This document shows, piece by piece, positions 47,042-53,033 of a stretch of 53,033 nt of DNA. The DNA is from Clostridia bacterium (lineage in GTDB: Bacteria; Bacillota; Clostridia; Christensenellales; Aristaeellaceae): contig JAFUTW010000008.1 in assembly GCA_017484085.1 (NCBI GenBank), positions 1 to 53,033 of the forward strand. The letters run 5' to 3'. Below the pieces are notes generated by a model, which was not told where the DNA came from, made no database searches, and saw only the letters and a list, made by a program, of their open reading frames with translations. The position numbers and the translations under genes are program-made. The stretch's first letter is position 1; the number at the start of each line of letters is the position of its first letter.

Positions 47042-47068
47042 GAGACGACATGACAGGAGAAGGGAGGG

Positions 47069-47803
47069 GTGGCTTTGCCGCGGATCAAGACCAATGCGAT
47101 CGTCTTGCGCAGCGCGGATTACAGGGACAATGACCGTATGCTGACCCTCTTTTCGCCGACGCTGGGCAGGGCGGATGCGCTGTGCCGCGGCTGCCGGCGC
47201 CAGAACAGTCCCCTTCTGGCCGGGAGCGAAATCTTCGCCAGCGGAGAGTATGTGCTCTGGCAGAGCGGAGACAAGCTGACGGTGGAGGCCTGCTCACTCC
47301 AGGATTCGTTTTACCCGCTGAGGGAGGACTGGGAGCGGCTGACCCACGGGATGTACCTGCTGGAGCTGTGCCTGGGCGTCATTCAGCCGGAGCAGGAAAA
47401 CGAACGCCTGTTTCTGCTGCTTCTGCGTTCGCTGGCCCATCTGGCATACGGGGGAACACCGCCCGCACGCGTCACGTCCGTTTTCCTCATGGGGATCGTG
47501 TCACTGATGGGATTCCGGCCGGCCGTCGGCCGCTGTCAGCGCTGCGGAAGGCCGCTTGATACCGGAGACAAAGTGGCGGGGCTGCTCTCAGCGCAGGCGG
47601 GGGGCGTCGTGTGCCGCGACTGCGCGCCGCCGGACGCGCTGCCGCTCACAGGGAGCGAACTGCTGTACCTGCAGGGGATCATGCGCAAAGGACTGGGGTC
47701 TCTGGAAGACCCTGCGGAGTGTACGGGGAAGGTTTTCGGCGGCCTGCGCGCCCTCGCTGAAGAGCGGCTGGACGTGCGCCCGCGCGCCGGAGAAATGCTG
47801 TAA
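47069..47803 (+). CDS. recO: DNA repair protein RecO
   Basis: A 244-residue recombination mediator that loads RecA through RecF-R. The N-terminal OB-fold begins KTNAIVLRSADYRDNDRMLTLFSP and GRADALCRGCRR, and the zinc site has C-x2-C (RCQRCG) and a later C-x2-C (VCRDC). Start codons are GTG 47069 (AGGAG 9 nt upstream) or TTG 47075 (GGAGG 8 nt upstream); either is possible. It begins the recO-cobB-rarA cluster (12-nt and 23-nt gaps). Confidence 0.94.
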   Translation: MALPRIKTNAIVLRSADYRDNDRMLTLFSPTLGRADALCRGCRRQNSPLLAGSEIFASGEYVLWQSGDKLTVEACSLQDSFYPLREDWERLTHGMYLLELCLGVIQPEQENERLFLLLLRSLAHLAYGGTPPARVTSVFLMGIVSLMGFRPAVGRCQRCGRPLDTGDKVAGLLSAQAGGVVCRDCAPPDALPLTGSELLYLQGIMRKGLGSLEDPAECTGKVFGGLRALAEERLDVRPRAGEML

Positions 47804-47815
47804 AGGAGGAATATC

Positions 47816-48538
47816 ATGGACGAGCAGAAGCTGACGATCCTTCAGGACTGGCTGCGGGAAGCCAAACGCATCGTCTTTTTCGGAGGGGCGGGCGTCTCAA
47901 CGGAAAGCGGCATCCCGGACTTCCGGAGCCCGGACGGGCTGTACAGCCAGAAATACGATTATCCGCCGGAGACGATCATCTCACATACCTTCTACGAGCG
48001 GAACCCGGCGGTCTTCTACAGATTCTACAGGGAGCGGATGCTCTTTCCGGATGCCAGGCCCAACCTCTGCCACCGGAAACTGGCCGAGTGGGAACAGGAA
48101 GGAAAGCTGCTGGCGGTCGTCACGCAGAATATCGACGGGCTGCACCAGATGGCGGGCAGCCGCAGAGTCTATGAGCTGCACGGCAGCGTGCACCGCAGCT
48201 TCTGTACGAAGTGCGGAGCGCAGTATGATCTGGCGGCCTTCCTGAAGCTGGGGGAGATCCCGAAGTGCACGGCCTGCGGAGGGCGCGTCAAACCGGATGT
48301 GGTGCTTTATGAAGAAGGGCTGGACGGCGCGGTGATCCAGGGCGCGGTGGATGCGATCCGCAGGGCGGACGTTCTGATCGTCGCGGGGACCTCGCTCACG
48401 GTGTATCCGGCGGCGGCGTTCCTCGACGAATACCGGGGGAACCGGCTGGTGCTGATCAACAAGACGCCGACGCCGCGGGACAGCATCGCTGACCTGGCGC
48501 TGCATGAGAAGCTGGGCGACGTCTTCTCCAGACTGTAA
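47816..48538 (+). CDS. cobB: NAD-dependent protein deacylase, Sir2 family
   Basis: A 240-residue sirtuin. The NAD loop is FFGGAGVSTESGIPDFRS, followed by VVTQNIDGLHQMAGS and the catalytic histidine in YELHGS. The zinc ribbon has two C-x2-C pairs (FCTKC and KCTAC), and KPDVVLYEE and AGTSLTVYPAA complete the fold. It removes acetyl or acyl groups from lysines. A strong AAAGGAGG precedes the ATG. It is cotranscribed with recO and rarA. Confidence 0.95.
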   Translation: MDEQKLTILQDWLREAKRIVFFGGAGVSTESGIPDFRSPDGLYSQKYDYPPETIISHTFYERNPAVFYRFYRERMLFPDARPNLCHRKLAEWEQEGKLLAVVTQNIDGLHQMAGSRRVYELHGSVHRSFCTKCGAQYDLAAFLKLGEIPKCTACGGRVKPDVVLYEEGLDGAVIQGAVDAIRRADVLIVAGTSLTVYPAAAFLDEYRGNRLVLINKTPTPRDSIADLALHEKLGDVFSRL

Positions 48539-48561
48539 GCGACGGATGATAAAGGATAAGT

Positions 48562-49899
48562 ATGGAACAGACTGCGTTGTTTGAAAGCGAACAGAACCAG
48601 CCGCTGGCGGCCAGAATGCGGCCGAGGACACTGGAGGAGTTTGCGGGACAGAGACACCTGCTCGCGGAAGGGCGCATTCTCCGCCGGCTGATCGACGAGG
48701 ACAGGATCTCCTCCATGATCTTCTGGGGACCGCCCGGCGTCGGCAAAACGACGCTGGCGCGCATCATCGCCGGGCGCACGAAGGCGCGGTTCATCGATTT
48801 TTCCGCGGTCAACAGCGGCATCCGCGAGATCCGGGAGGTCATGCGGCAAGCGGAAGAGGGGAGGCGCTTCGGAGACCGGACGATCGTCTTTGTGGATGAG
48901 ATCCACCGCTTCAACAAGGCACAGCAGGACGCTTTTCTGCCCTTCGTCGAAAAGGGGAGCATCCTGCTGATCGGCGCTACGACGGAGAACCCCTCTTTCG
49001 AGGTCAACAGCGCGCTGCTTTCGCGCTGCAAGGTTTTTGTGCTGCGCGCGCTGGACACGGAGGACCTGCTGCAGCTGCTGAAGCGGGCACTGGAGGATCC
49101 GCGCGGATTCGGCGGACAGAAGGTCTTGATCGGAGAGGATGAGCTTCGGGCGCTCGCAGTCTTTGCAAACGGGGACGCGCGCATGGCGCTGGGGACGCTG
49201 GAGATGGCCGTGCTGAACGGTGAGCCGGATGCGGACGGCGGCCTGCGCGTGACGAAAGAAACGCTCGAACAGTGCCTGGGCCGCAAGAGCCTGCTGTATG
49301 ACCGGGATGGTGAGGAGCACTACAACCTCATCTCGGCGCTGCACAAATCGATGCGCAACTCCGATCCGGATGCTGCGGTTTACTGGCTGGCGCGCATGCT
49401 GGAGGCAGGGGAGGATCCGCTGTACATCGCAAGGCGGCTTGTCCGCTTTGCCAGCGAAGATGTCGGCCTTGCGGATCCGCGGGCGCTGGAACTCTGCATC
49501 GCCTGCTATCAGGCATGCCACTTTCTCGGGGTGCCGGAGTGCAACGTACACCTGACACAGGCGGTCGTCTACCTTTCGCTTGCGCCGAGGAGCAACGCGA
49601 TGGAGACTGCGTACATGGCGGCCAAAGAGGATGCGGTGCGCATGCTGGCGGAACCGGTACCGCTCCACATCCGCAACGCGCCGACCCGCCTCATGAGCGA
49701 ACTCGGCTACGGCAAGGGATACCGCTATGCGCACGACTACGCGGAGAAGCTGACGGATATGCGCTGTCTGCCTGACAGCCTGGAGGGACGTGAATACTAC
49801 GTGCCTACCACGCAGGGCCTGGAAGAGCGCTTTGCCCGAAGGCTTAAGGAGATCAAAGACTGGAAACGGCAGCAGCGTGAGGGAAAAGAAAAGCCGTAA
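48562..49899 (+). CDS. rarA: Replication-associated recombination protein A (RarA/MgsA), AAA+ ATPase
   Basis: A 445-residue AAA+ clamp-loader-like ATPase that acts at stalled replication forks. The Walker A is FWGPPGVGKTT (residues about 55-63), Walker B is TIVFVDEIHRFNK, sensor 1 is LLIGATTENPSFE and the C-terminal tetramer-type domain has DRDGEEHYNLISALHKSMRNSD and GRNAPTRLM-like (IRNAPTRLM) blocks. It is normal length (E. coli RarA 447). It ends the recO-cobB-rarA cluster; a promoter for the next gene follows. Confidence 0.95.
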   Translation: MEQTALFESEQNQPLAARMRPRTLEEFAGQRHLLAEGRILRRLIDEDRISSMIFWGPPGVGKTTLARIIAGRTKARFIDFSAVNSGIREIREVMRQAEEGRRFGDRTIVFVDEIHRFNKAQQDAFLPFVEKGSILLIGATTENPSFEVNSALLSRCKVFVLRALDTEDLLQLLKRALEDPRGFGGQKVLIGEDELRALAVFANGDARMALGTLEMAVLNGEPDADGGLRVTKETLEQCLGRKSLLYDRDGEEHYNLISALHKSMRNSDPDAAVYWLARMLEAGEDPLYIARRLVRFASEDVGLADPRALELCIACYQACHFLGVPECNVHLTQAVVYLSLAPRSNAMETAYMAAKEDAVRMLAEPVPLHIRNAPTRLMSELGYGKGYRYAHDYAEKLTDMRCLPDSLEGREYYVPTTQGLEERFARRLKEIKDWKRQQREGKEKP

Positions 49900-49906
49900 A
49901 AAATGA

Positions 49907-49935
49907 TTGTATAAGTTATCATATTCGTTTATACT
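49907..49935 (+). promoter_or_regulatory. Promoter of the phosphodiester glycosidase gene
   Basis: TTGTAT, 17-nt spacer, TATACT, about 62 nt before the gene. Confidence 0.7.
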
Positions 49936-49939
49936 TCCG

Positions 49940-49966
49940 ACATGCTGCAGCTGTGGCATGTCTTTT
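49940..49966 (+). terminator. Weak hairpin with T run (rarA terminator or leader attenuator)
   Basis: ACATGC-N10-GCATGT followed by CTTTTAT. It lies after the promoter at 49907, so it could end rarA read-through or attenuate the next gene. A hexamer stem is marginal. Confidence 0.45.
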
Positions 49967-49996
49967 ATATGATGAAACGGATGCGGAGGACGGAAC

Positions 49997-50860
49997 GTGA
50001 AGATCCAGTCTTTGTTTGCGGCGGCGTTGCTGCTGGTGATGCTTTTGAACACGGGGACAGCGGAGACCGTAGTGCTCCCACTGGACTTTTCAGCCGGTTT
50101 TGCGCCTTTGGAAAGGGGATTCGAGCAGGATGATGCTTATACGGACCCCAGTATCTCCGTCAGGATCGAAACGGGACGGGTGTTCGACTGCGACTACTGG
50201 GTGGCCGACATCGCGATCGCACATGCTACGCAGCTGAGAACGGCCGCGGCGAACGGCTTTGCTTCACGGTCCAACGCCGACGGGGTAAAGATCGCGAAGA
50301 ACGCGGATGCGGTGGTGGCTGTCAACGGCGATTTCTATTCGCATACCGGTTCCAAATACATCCTTCGGCAGGGAGAACTGATCGCGGATACGCTGGTCGG
50401 CAAGCGGGATATCCTTCTCATCGATGAGGACGGGGATTTTCATACGGTCCACGATGCGAAAAAGAACAGCATCGGGGACACCGTCGAGGGGAAGCGGATC
50501 ATCAATGCGCTTTCCTTCGGACCGATCCTGGTTGAGGGCGGAAAGGCGATTGAATCCTTTACGGTATCCGGGATAGCGCCAAAGGAAGGGCGACAGCGGG
50601 TGTGCATCGCACAGACAGGACCCCTTCATTACAAACTGATTTGCTGCGCAGGGCATTTCCGCGGTTCTGCGGGGATGACGATCGTTCAGTTCGCGCAGCT
50701 GGCTGAGCAGCAGGGCGCTGTAACGGCTTACAATCTGGATGGCGGCGACACCTCCATGCTGTACTTTCACGGGAAAAAACTCAATGACCGGGCACAGACG
50801 ACCAGGAAGATCAGCGATATCGTGTATTTTGCCTCGGCTTACCGCCCTGAGGAACCGTAA
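49997..50860 (+). CDS. Phosphodiester glycosidase (NAGPA-like) exported protein
   Basis: A 287-residue exported protein (GTG start with GGAGG upstream; signal peptide ending GTA-ET). The fold is that of the phosphodiester alpha-GlcNAcase/exopolysaccharide domain: AVVAVNGDFYSHTG, NALSFGPILVEGGK, the glycine-rich YNLDGGDTSMLYFHGK and a late RKISDIVYF. Such enzymes cleave GlcNAc-phosphodiester links in wall polymers or N-glycans. It begins a three-gene row with a membrane protein and an LRR protein. Confidence 0.88.
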   Translation: MKIQSLFAAALLLVMLLNTGTAETVVLPLDFSAGFAPLERGFEQDDAYTDPSISVRIETGRVFDCDYWVADIAIAHATQLRTAAANGFASRSNADGVKIAKNADAVVAVNGDFYSHTGSKYILRQGELIADTLVGKRDILLIDEDGDFHTVHDAKKNSIGDTVEGKRIINALSFGPILVEGGKAIESFTVSGIAPKEGRQRVCIAQTGPLHYKLICCAGHFRGSAGMTIVQFAQLAEQQGAVTAYNLDGGDTSMLYFHGKKLNDRAQTTRKISDIVYFASAYRPEEP

Positions 50861-50863
50861 GAA

Positions 50864-51772
50864 ATGGGCAGGCTGTGTTTCGCCGGGATCTGGCTCCTCA
50901 GTCTTGCAGCGGCGCTCGTTTGCGAGAAGGAAGACAAGCGGAAGACTGCTTTTGTGATGCTCGCTGCATTCGCCGCAGCTGCCGTGGCATCCGTGCTTGC
51001 CGGGTTCGCGGTGCTGTGGGCGGATATGGGATCGCTGACAGCTGCCGTACAATGGTTTTCGGAAGGCAGGACACAGCATTCGGCTGTGGCCGGCAGCATC
51101 GCTTTTGTGCTGACGATGCACTGCCTGGCCGGGCGCGAAAGAACTGAGCGCTTGGCGCCGCTGTTCCTCCTGCTGCTTGCCGCGCTGCGCTTCTCAGAGG
51201 CCTTCTGCCCGCCGGCGGGCCTGGGTACGGAGCTTGAGGGAGTTCCCCCGGCCTTTTCACCGCTGATCAGAGAAGACGCTTACGGGGATCCCTGTTTGGC
51301 TGTCTACCGGCCGGAAGCAGCGGCTGCTCTGCTGTGCGCGTTGACCGCTGCGGTACAAGGGCGAAAAGGAAAGCCGACTCTATTTCCAATAGCTTGCCGT
51401 CTGGCTGCCTGGCAGATCTTCTTTGAAAACCTGCTCACCTCGCCCCTGATGCTCGGTTTTGTCCGGACGGAACAGATCCTTTGTCTTCTGATCCTTCTGG
51501 CCGCGGCTTTTCCGGGAACGGGAATGCGCAAAAAACCGGGAGCCTGGGGATGGATCGCATGCATTGCCGCGATGGGAGCGGTGCATGGGCTGCTTCAGTT
51601 TGCCATGGACAAGCCTTACCTGATCGCGGAAGCGGCAGCGCATACCGATGAGGGCTTTGACGCAGCGGTAGCGGCCGTGCCGGTCGTCTGTCATATTCTC
51701 GCAGCGCTGCTTTCTGTTGTCATGGGTGAGATCGCTGCCCGGGCGGGGCAAAGAAATGCGGAGGGAAAATGA
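50864..51772 (+). CDS. Hypothetical multi-pass membrane protein
   Basis: A 302-residue membrane protein of no recognised family, with about eight hydrophobic segments (6-20, 30-55, 65-85, 96-112, 150-165, 185-215, 225-245 and a C-terminal one). The middle loop is acidic and Pro-rich (CPPAGLGTELEGVPPAFSP). The start is 3 nt after the preceding stop and the stop overlaps the next start (ATGA), so it is locked into this operon. A role in envelope polymer metabolism is suggested only by its glycosidase neighbour. Confidence 0.72.
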   Translation: MGRLCFAGIWLLSLAAALVCEKEDKRKTAFVMLAAFAAAAVASVLAGFAVLWADMGSLTAAVQWFSEGRTQHSAVAGSIAFVLTMHCLAGRERTERLAPLFLLLLAALRFSEAFCPPAGLGTELEGVPPAFSPLIREDAYGDPCLAVYRPEAAAALLCALTAAVQGRKGKPTLFPIACRLAAWQIFFENLLTSPLMLGFVRTEQILCLLILLAAAFPGTGMRKKPGAWGWIACIAAMGAVHGLLQFAMDKPYLIAEAAAHTDEGFDAAVAAVPVVCHILAALLSVVMGEIAARAGQRNAEGK

Positions 51773-52665
51773 AGCTGAAACAAAACGGGCTGAAAAAAGC
51801 GGCGGCGGGGCTTCTTTTTCTGCTGCTGACGGGACAGCTGGCAATCGCATTCGGGGCGCAGATACAGGGGATCACCGTCCCGGATGATGCGCAGACGCTT
51901 GATTTCGGAACGAAAAGGGTCCGTCATCTGGAAGAACTGGAAGCCTTCCTGGAATCCATGCCGCAGCTGAAAAAAGTGGACATGTTTGCCACGCCGATCA
52001 CGGGGAAACAGGCGGATGCGCTGACAAAGCGCTTTCCGGAGATCGAATTCGGCTGGACGCTGCGCATCCCCTGCAAGGATCATGATCATTATATCCGGAC
52101 GGACGCGACGGCGTTTTCAACGCTGCACAACAAGCGTTCGCAACGCCACTCCAGCGATGATTTCCGGATCCTGCGGTACTGCAGGAACCTGCTTGCGCTT
52201 GATATCGGGCATAACAAGGTGACAGATCTGGATTTTCTTTACGATCTTCCGGATCTTCGGGTGCTGATCATCGCAATCAACGAGGTGACGGACATTACGC
52301 CCCTCGCCTCACTGCACGATCTTCAGTATGCGGAGATCTTTAAAAACCAAATCGCCGATCTCTCTCCGATTTCCGGGCTCCGGAACCTGGTGGATCTCAA
52401 TATCGCCTTCAACAGCGTTTCGGACTGGACGCCGCTGTATTCCCTGAAGGGGCTGGAGCGGCTGTGGATCTACAGCAGCAGCATGTACGGCTCGGGGCGG
52501 TCCTTCATGACGCCGCAGGTGGTAGACGGCTTAAAGGCGAACCTGCCGGATACCTATATAGACTGGGAACACTATTCCACGGCTGGCGGCTGGCGGGAGC
52601 ATCCGCGCTACGAAGTGCTTGCAGAGATGTTTAAAAAGGGCGAATACATCCCGTTCGAACAATAA
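51769..52665 (+). CDS. Exported leucine-rich-repeat protein
   Basis: A 298-residue protein with an N-terminal hydrophobic export segment (about 8-28). The middle and C-terminal parts contain internalin-like LRRs: LDIGHNKVTDLDFLYDLPDL, LRVLIIAINEVTDITPLAS and LVDLNIAFNSVSDWTPLYS, with about 22-residue spacing. It looks like a surface recognition or protein-binding module attached to the membrane. The last gene before the rrn operon; no clear terminator, only a GC hairpin (52710-52730) without a T run, follows. No LPXTG motif was seen. Confidence 0.82.
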   Translation: MKLKQNGLKKAAAGLLFLLLTGQLAIAFGAQIQGITVPDDAQTLDFGTKRVRHLEELEAFLESMPQLKKVDMFATPITGKQADALTKRFPEIEFGWTLRIPCKDHDHYIRTDATAFSTLHNKRSQRHSSDDFRILRYCRNLLALDIGHNKVTDLDFLYDLPDLRVLIIAINEVTDITPLASLHDLQYAEIFKNQIADLSPISGLRNLVDLNIAFNSVSDWTPLYSLKGLERLWIYSSSMYGSGRSFMTPQVVDGLKANLPDTYIDWEHYSTAGGWREHPRYEVLAEMFKKGEYIPFEQ

Positions 52666-52979
52666 GGAAAAAGGCTTGGAAATACCCTTGAAACAAGGCC
52701 GTAACAGCAGCTTCCGGCAAAGCCGGGAGCGTGACAGGGGAGCTGCGGGTGAAAAGATTACGAAATTTTGAAATAAATTTAAAAAAGGGTATTGACAGAA
52801 AAAGGAACGCGTAGTAAACTAGCAAAGCTGTCAGCGGGAAACCGCGGGCACGATCCTTGAAAACGATACAGAAAAGGAAGAACGCGGAATCATTCCTACC
52901 CAAGGAATGGTTCAAAGAAAGACAGTCAATTCGAAATGAGTTTTGAACCGGAGGAGACTTCGGATTCAATAAAGGGATT
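52666..52979. other. rrn promoter and 16S leader region
   Basis: This gap has no gene. It holds a short GC hairpin (GCTTCCGGC/GCCGGGAGC, 52710-52730), an AT-rich UP-like stretch (52751-52790), the rrn promoter, and a leader with the stem AATCATTCC/GGAATGGTT (about 52888-52914), typical of the processing stalk before 16S rRNA. TTGAAAAC at about 52857 resembles rRNA boxA. Confidence 0.75.
52792..52820 (+). promoter_or_regulatory. rrn operon promoter
   Basis: A perfect TTGACA, 17-nt spacer, TAAACT, with an AT-rich upstream element. Strong promoter for the 16S rRNA that begins 160 nt later. Confidence 0.9.
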
Positions 52980-53033
52980 AAACAAGAGAGTTTGATCCTG
53001 GCTCAGGACGAACGCTGGCGGCGTGCTTAACAC
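52980..53033 (+). rRNA. rrs: 16S ribosomal RNA (5' end, partial)
   Basis: The sequence AGAGTTTGATCCTGGCTCAG (52987 onward) is the universal bacterial 16S start (E. coli positions 8-27), followed by GACGAACGCTGGCGGCGTGC and TTAACAC, the form common in Clostridia. By E. coli numbering position 1 is at about 52980. The rest lies beyond the right edge. Confidence 0.97.

Noticed and set aside
48307-50052. 581-codon minus-strand frame opposite rarA
   Set aside because: Shadow of the RarA frame, which has intact Walker motifs.
52631-52969. 112-codon minus-strand frame across the rrn leader
   Set aside because: It overlaps the rRNA promoter, leader stem and UP element and has no start signal.
1-53033. 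CRISPR arrays, insertion sequences, prophage genes and tRNA genes
   Set aside because: No repeated spacer-repeat pattern, transposase or integrase frame, or tRNA cloverleaf was recognised anywhere; a tRNAscan or repeat search would settle it.

Overview
The window is typical chromosomal sequence from a Gram-positive, GC-rich (by eye well above 50% G+C) anaerobic member of the Clostridia. The signs are strong AGGAGG-type ribosome sites with frequent GTG and TTG starts, KtrAB, TelA, LytR-CpsA-Psr and CapA envelope proteins, a SpoIID-like protein, a CD1871A-type CXXC protein, oxygen-sensitive Fe-S and radical SAM enzymes, and a clostridial-looking 16S rRNA start at the right edge. I cannot name the genus. 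Many exported proteins, including two substrate-binding proteins, end their signal peptide in an Ala-x-Ala type I site without a lipobox. No CRISPR array, insertion sequence, prophage or tRNA gene was seen.

Left part (1-13972), mostly minus strand. A tripartite tricarboxylate transporter (tctC-tctB-tctA, the last cut by the edge) follows an iron-type ABC operon (permease and binding protein, no ATPase visible). The tctC promoter is embedded in the terminator of the ABC operon. Next come ktrB-ktrA, a large plus-strand F420H2-dehydrogenase-beta/pyruvyl-transferase fusion, a queT transporter gene with a preQ1-I riboswitch leader, a secreted M16C metalloprotease and a GNAT acetyltransferase.

Middle (14108-31691). 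Endonuclease III, a tocopherol-cyclase-like protein and a small companion are on the plus strand. A membrane-protein gene and an ATC-hydrolase-family gene without a normal start codon are on the minus strand. A redox cluster (18402-22012) holds a PreA-like enzyme with an extra N-terminal Fe-S motif, a CXXC membrane protein, and a polytopic ferredoxin fused to a thioredoxin domain. Then come a PAP2 phosphatase, Tag glycosylase, a radical SAM protein, a nitroreductase with a likely 1-nt frameshift, TetR, an ArsC-like protein, a NifX-FKBP fusion with a His/Cys linker, a MerR regulator, a secreted esterase, a HIT protein and TelA.

Right part (31862-53033). A transporter-LCP-CapA operon, an Rsm22-like methyltransferase, an ECF S-component, a SpoIID/SH3 protein, two GT-C-like membrane glycosyltransferases with three small or cytosolic companions, a secreted 5'-nucleotidase, a degraded FucO-type alcohol dehydrogenase, an SPFH/ribbon-helix-helix pair behind a 12-bp-arm dyad, recO-cobB-rarA, three exported or membrane proteins, and finally an rrn promoter, leader and the first bases of 16S rRNA.

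Most operon calls rest on short spacing, overlapping start/stop codons and well-formed terminators. Functions are inferred from motifs read by eye; no database search was run.
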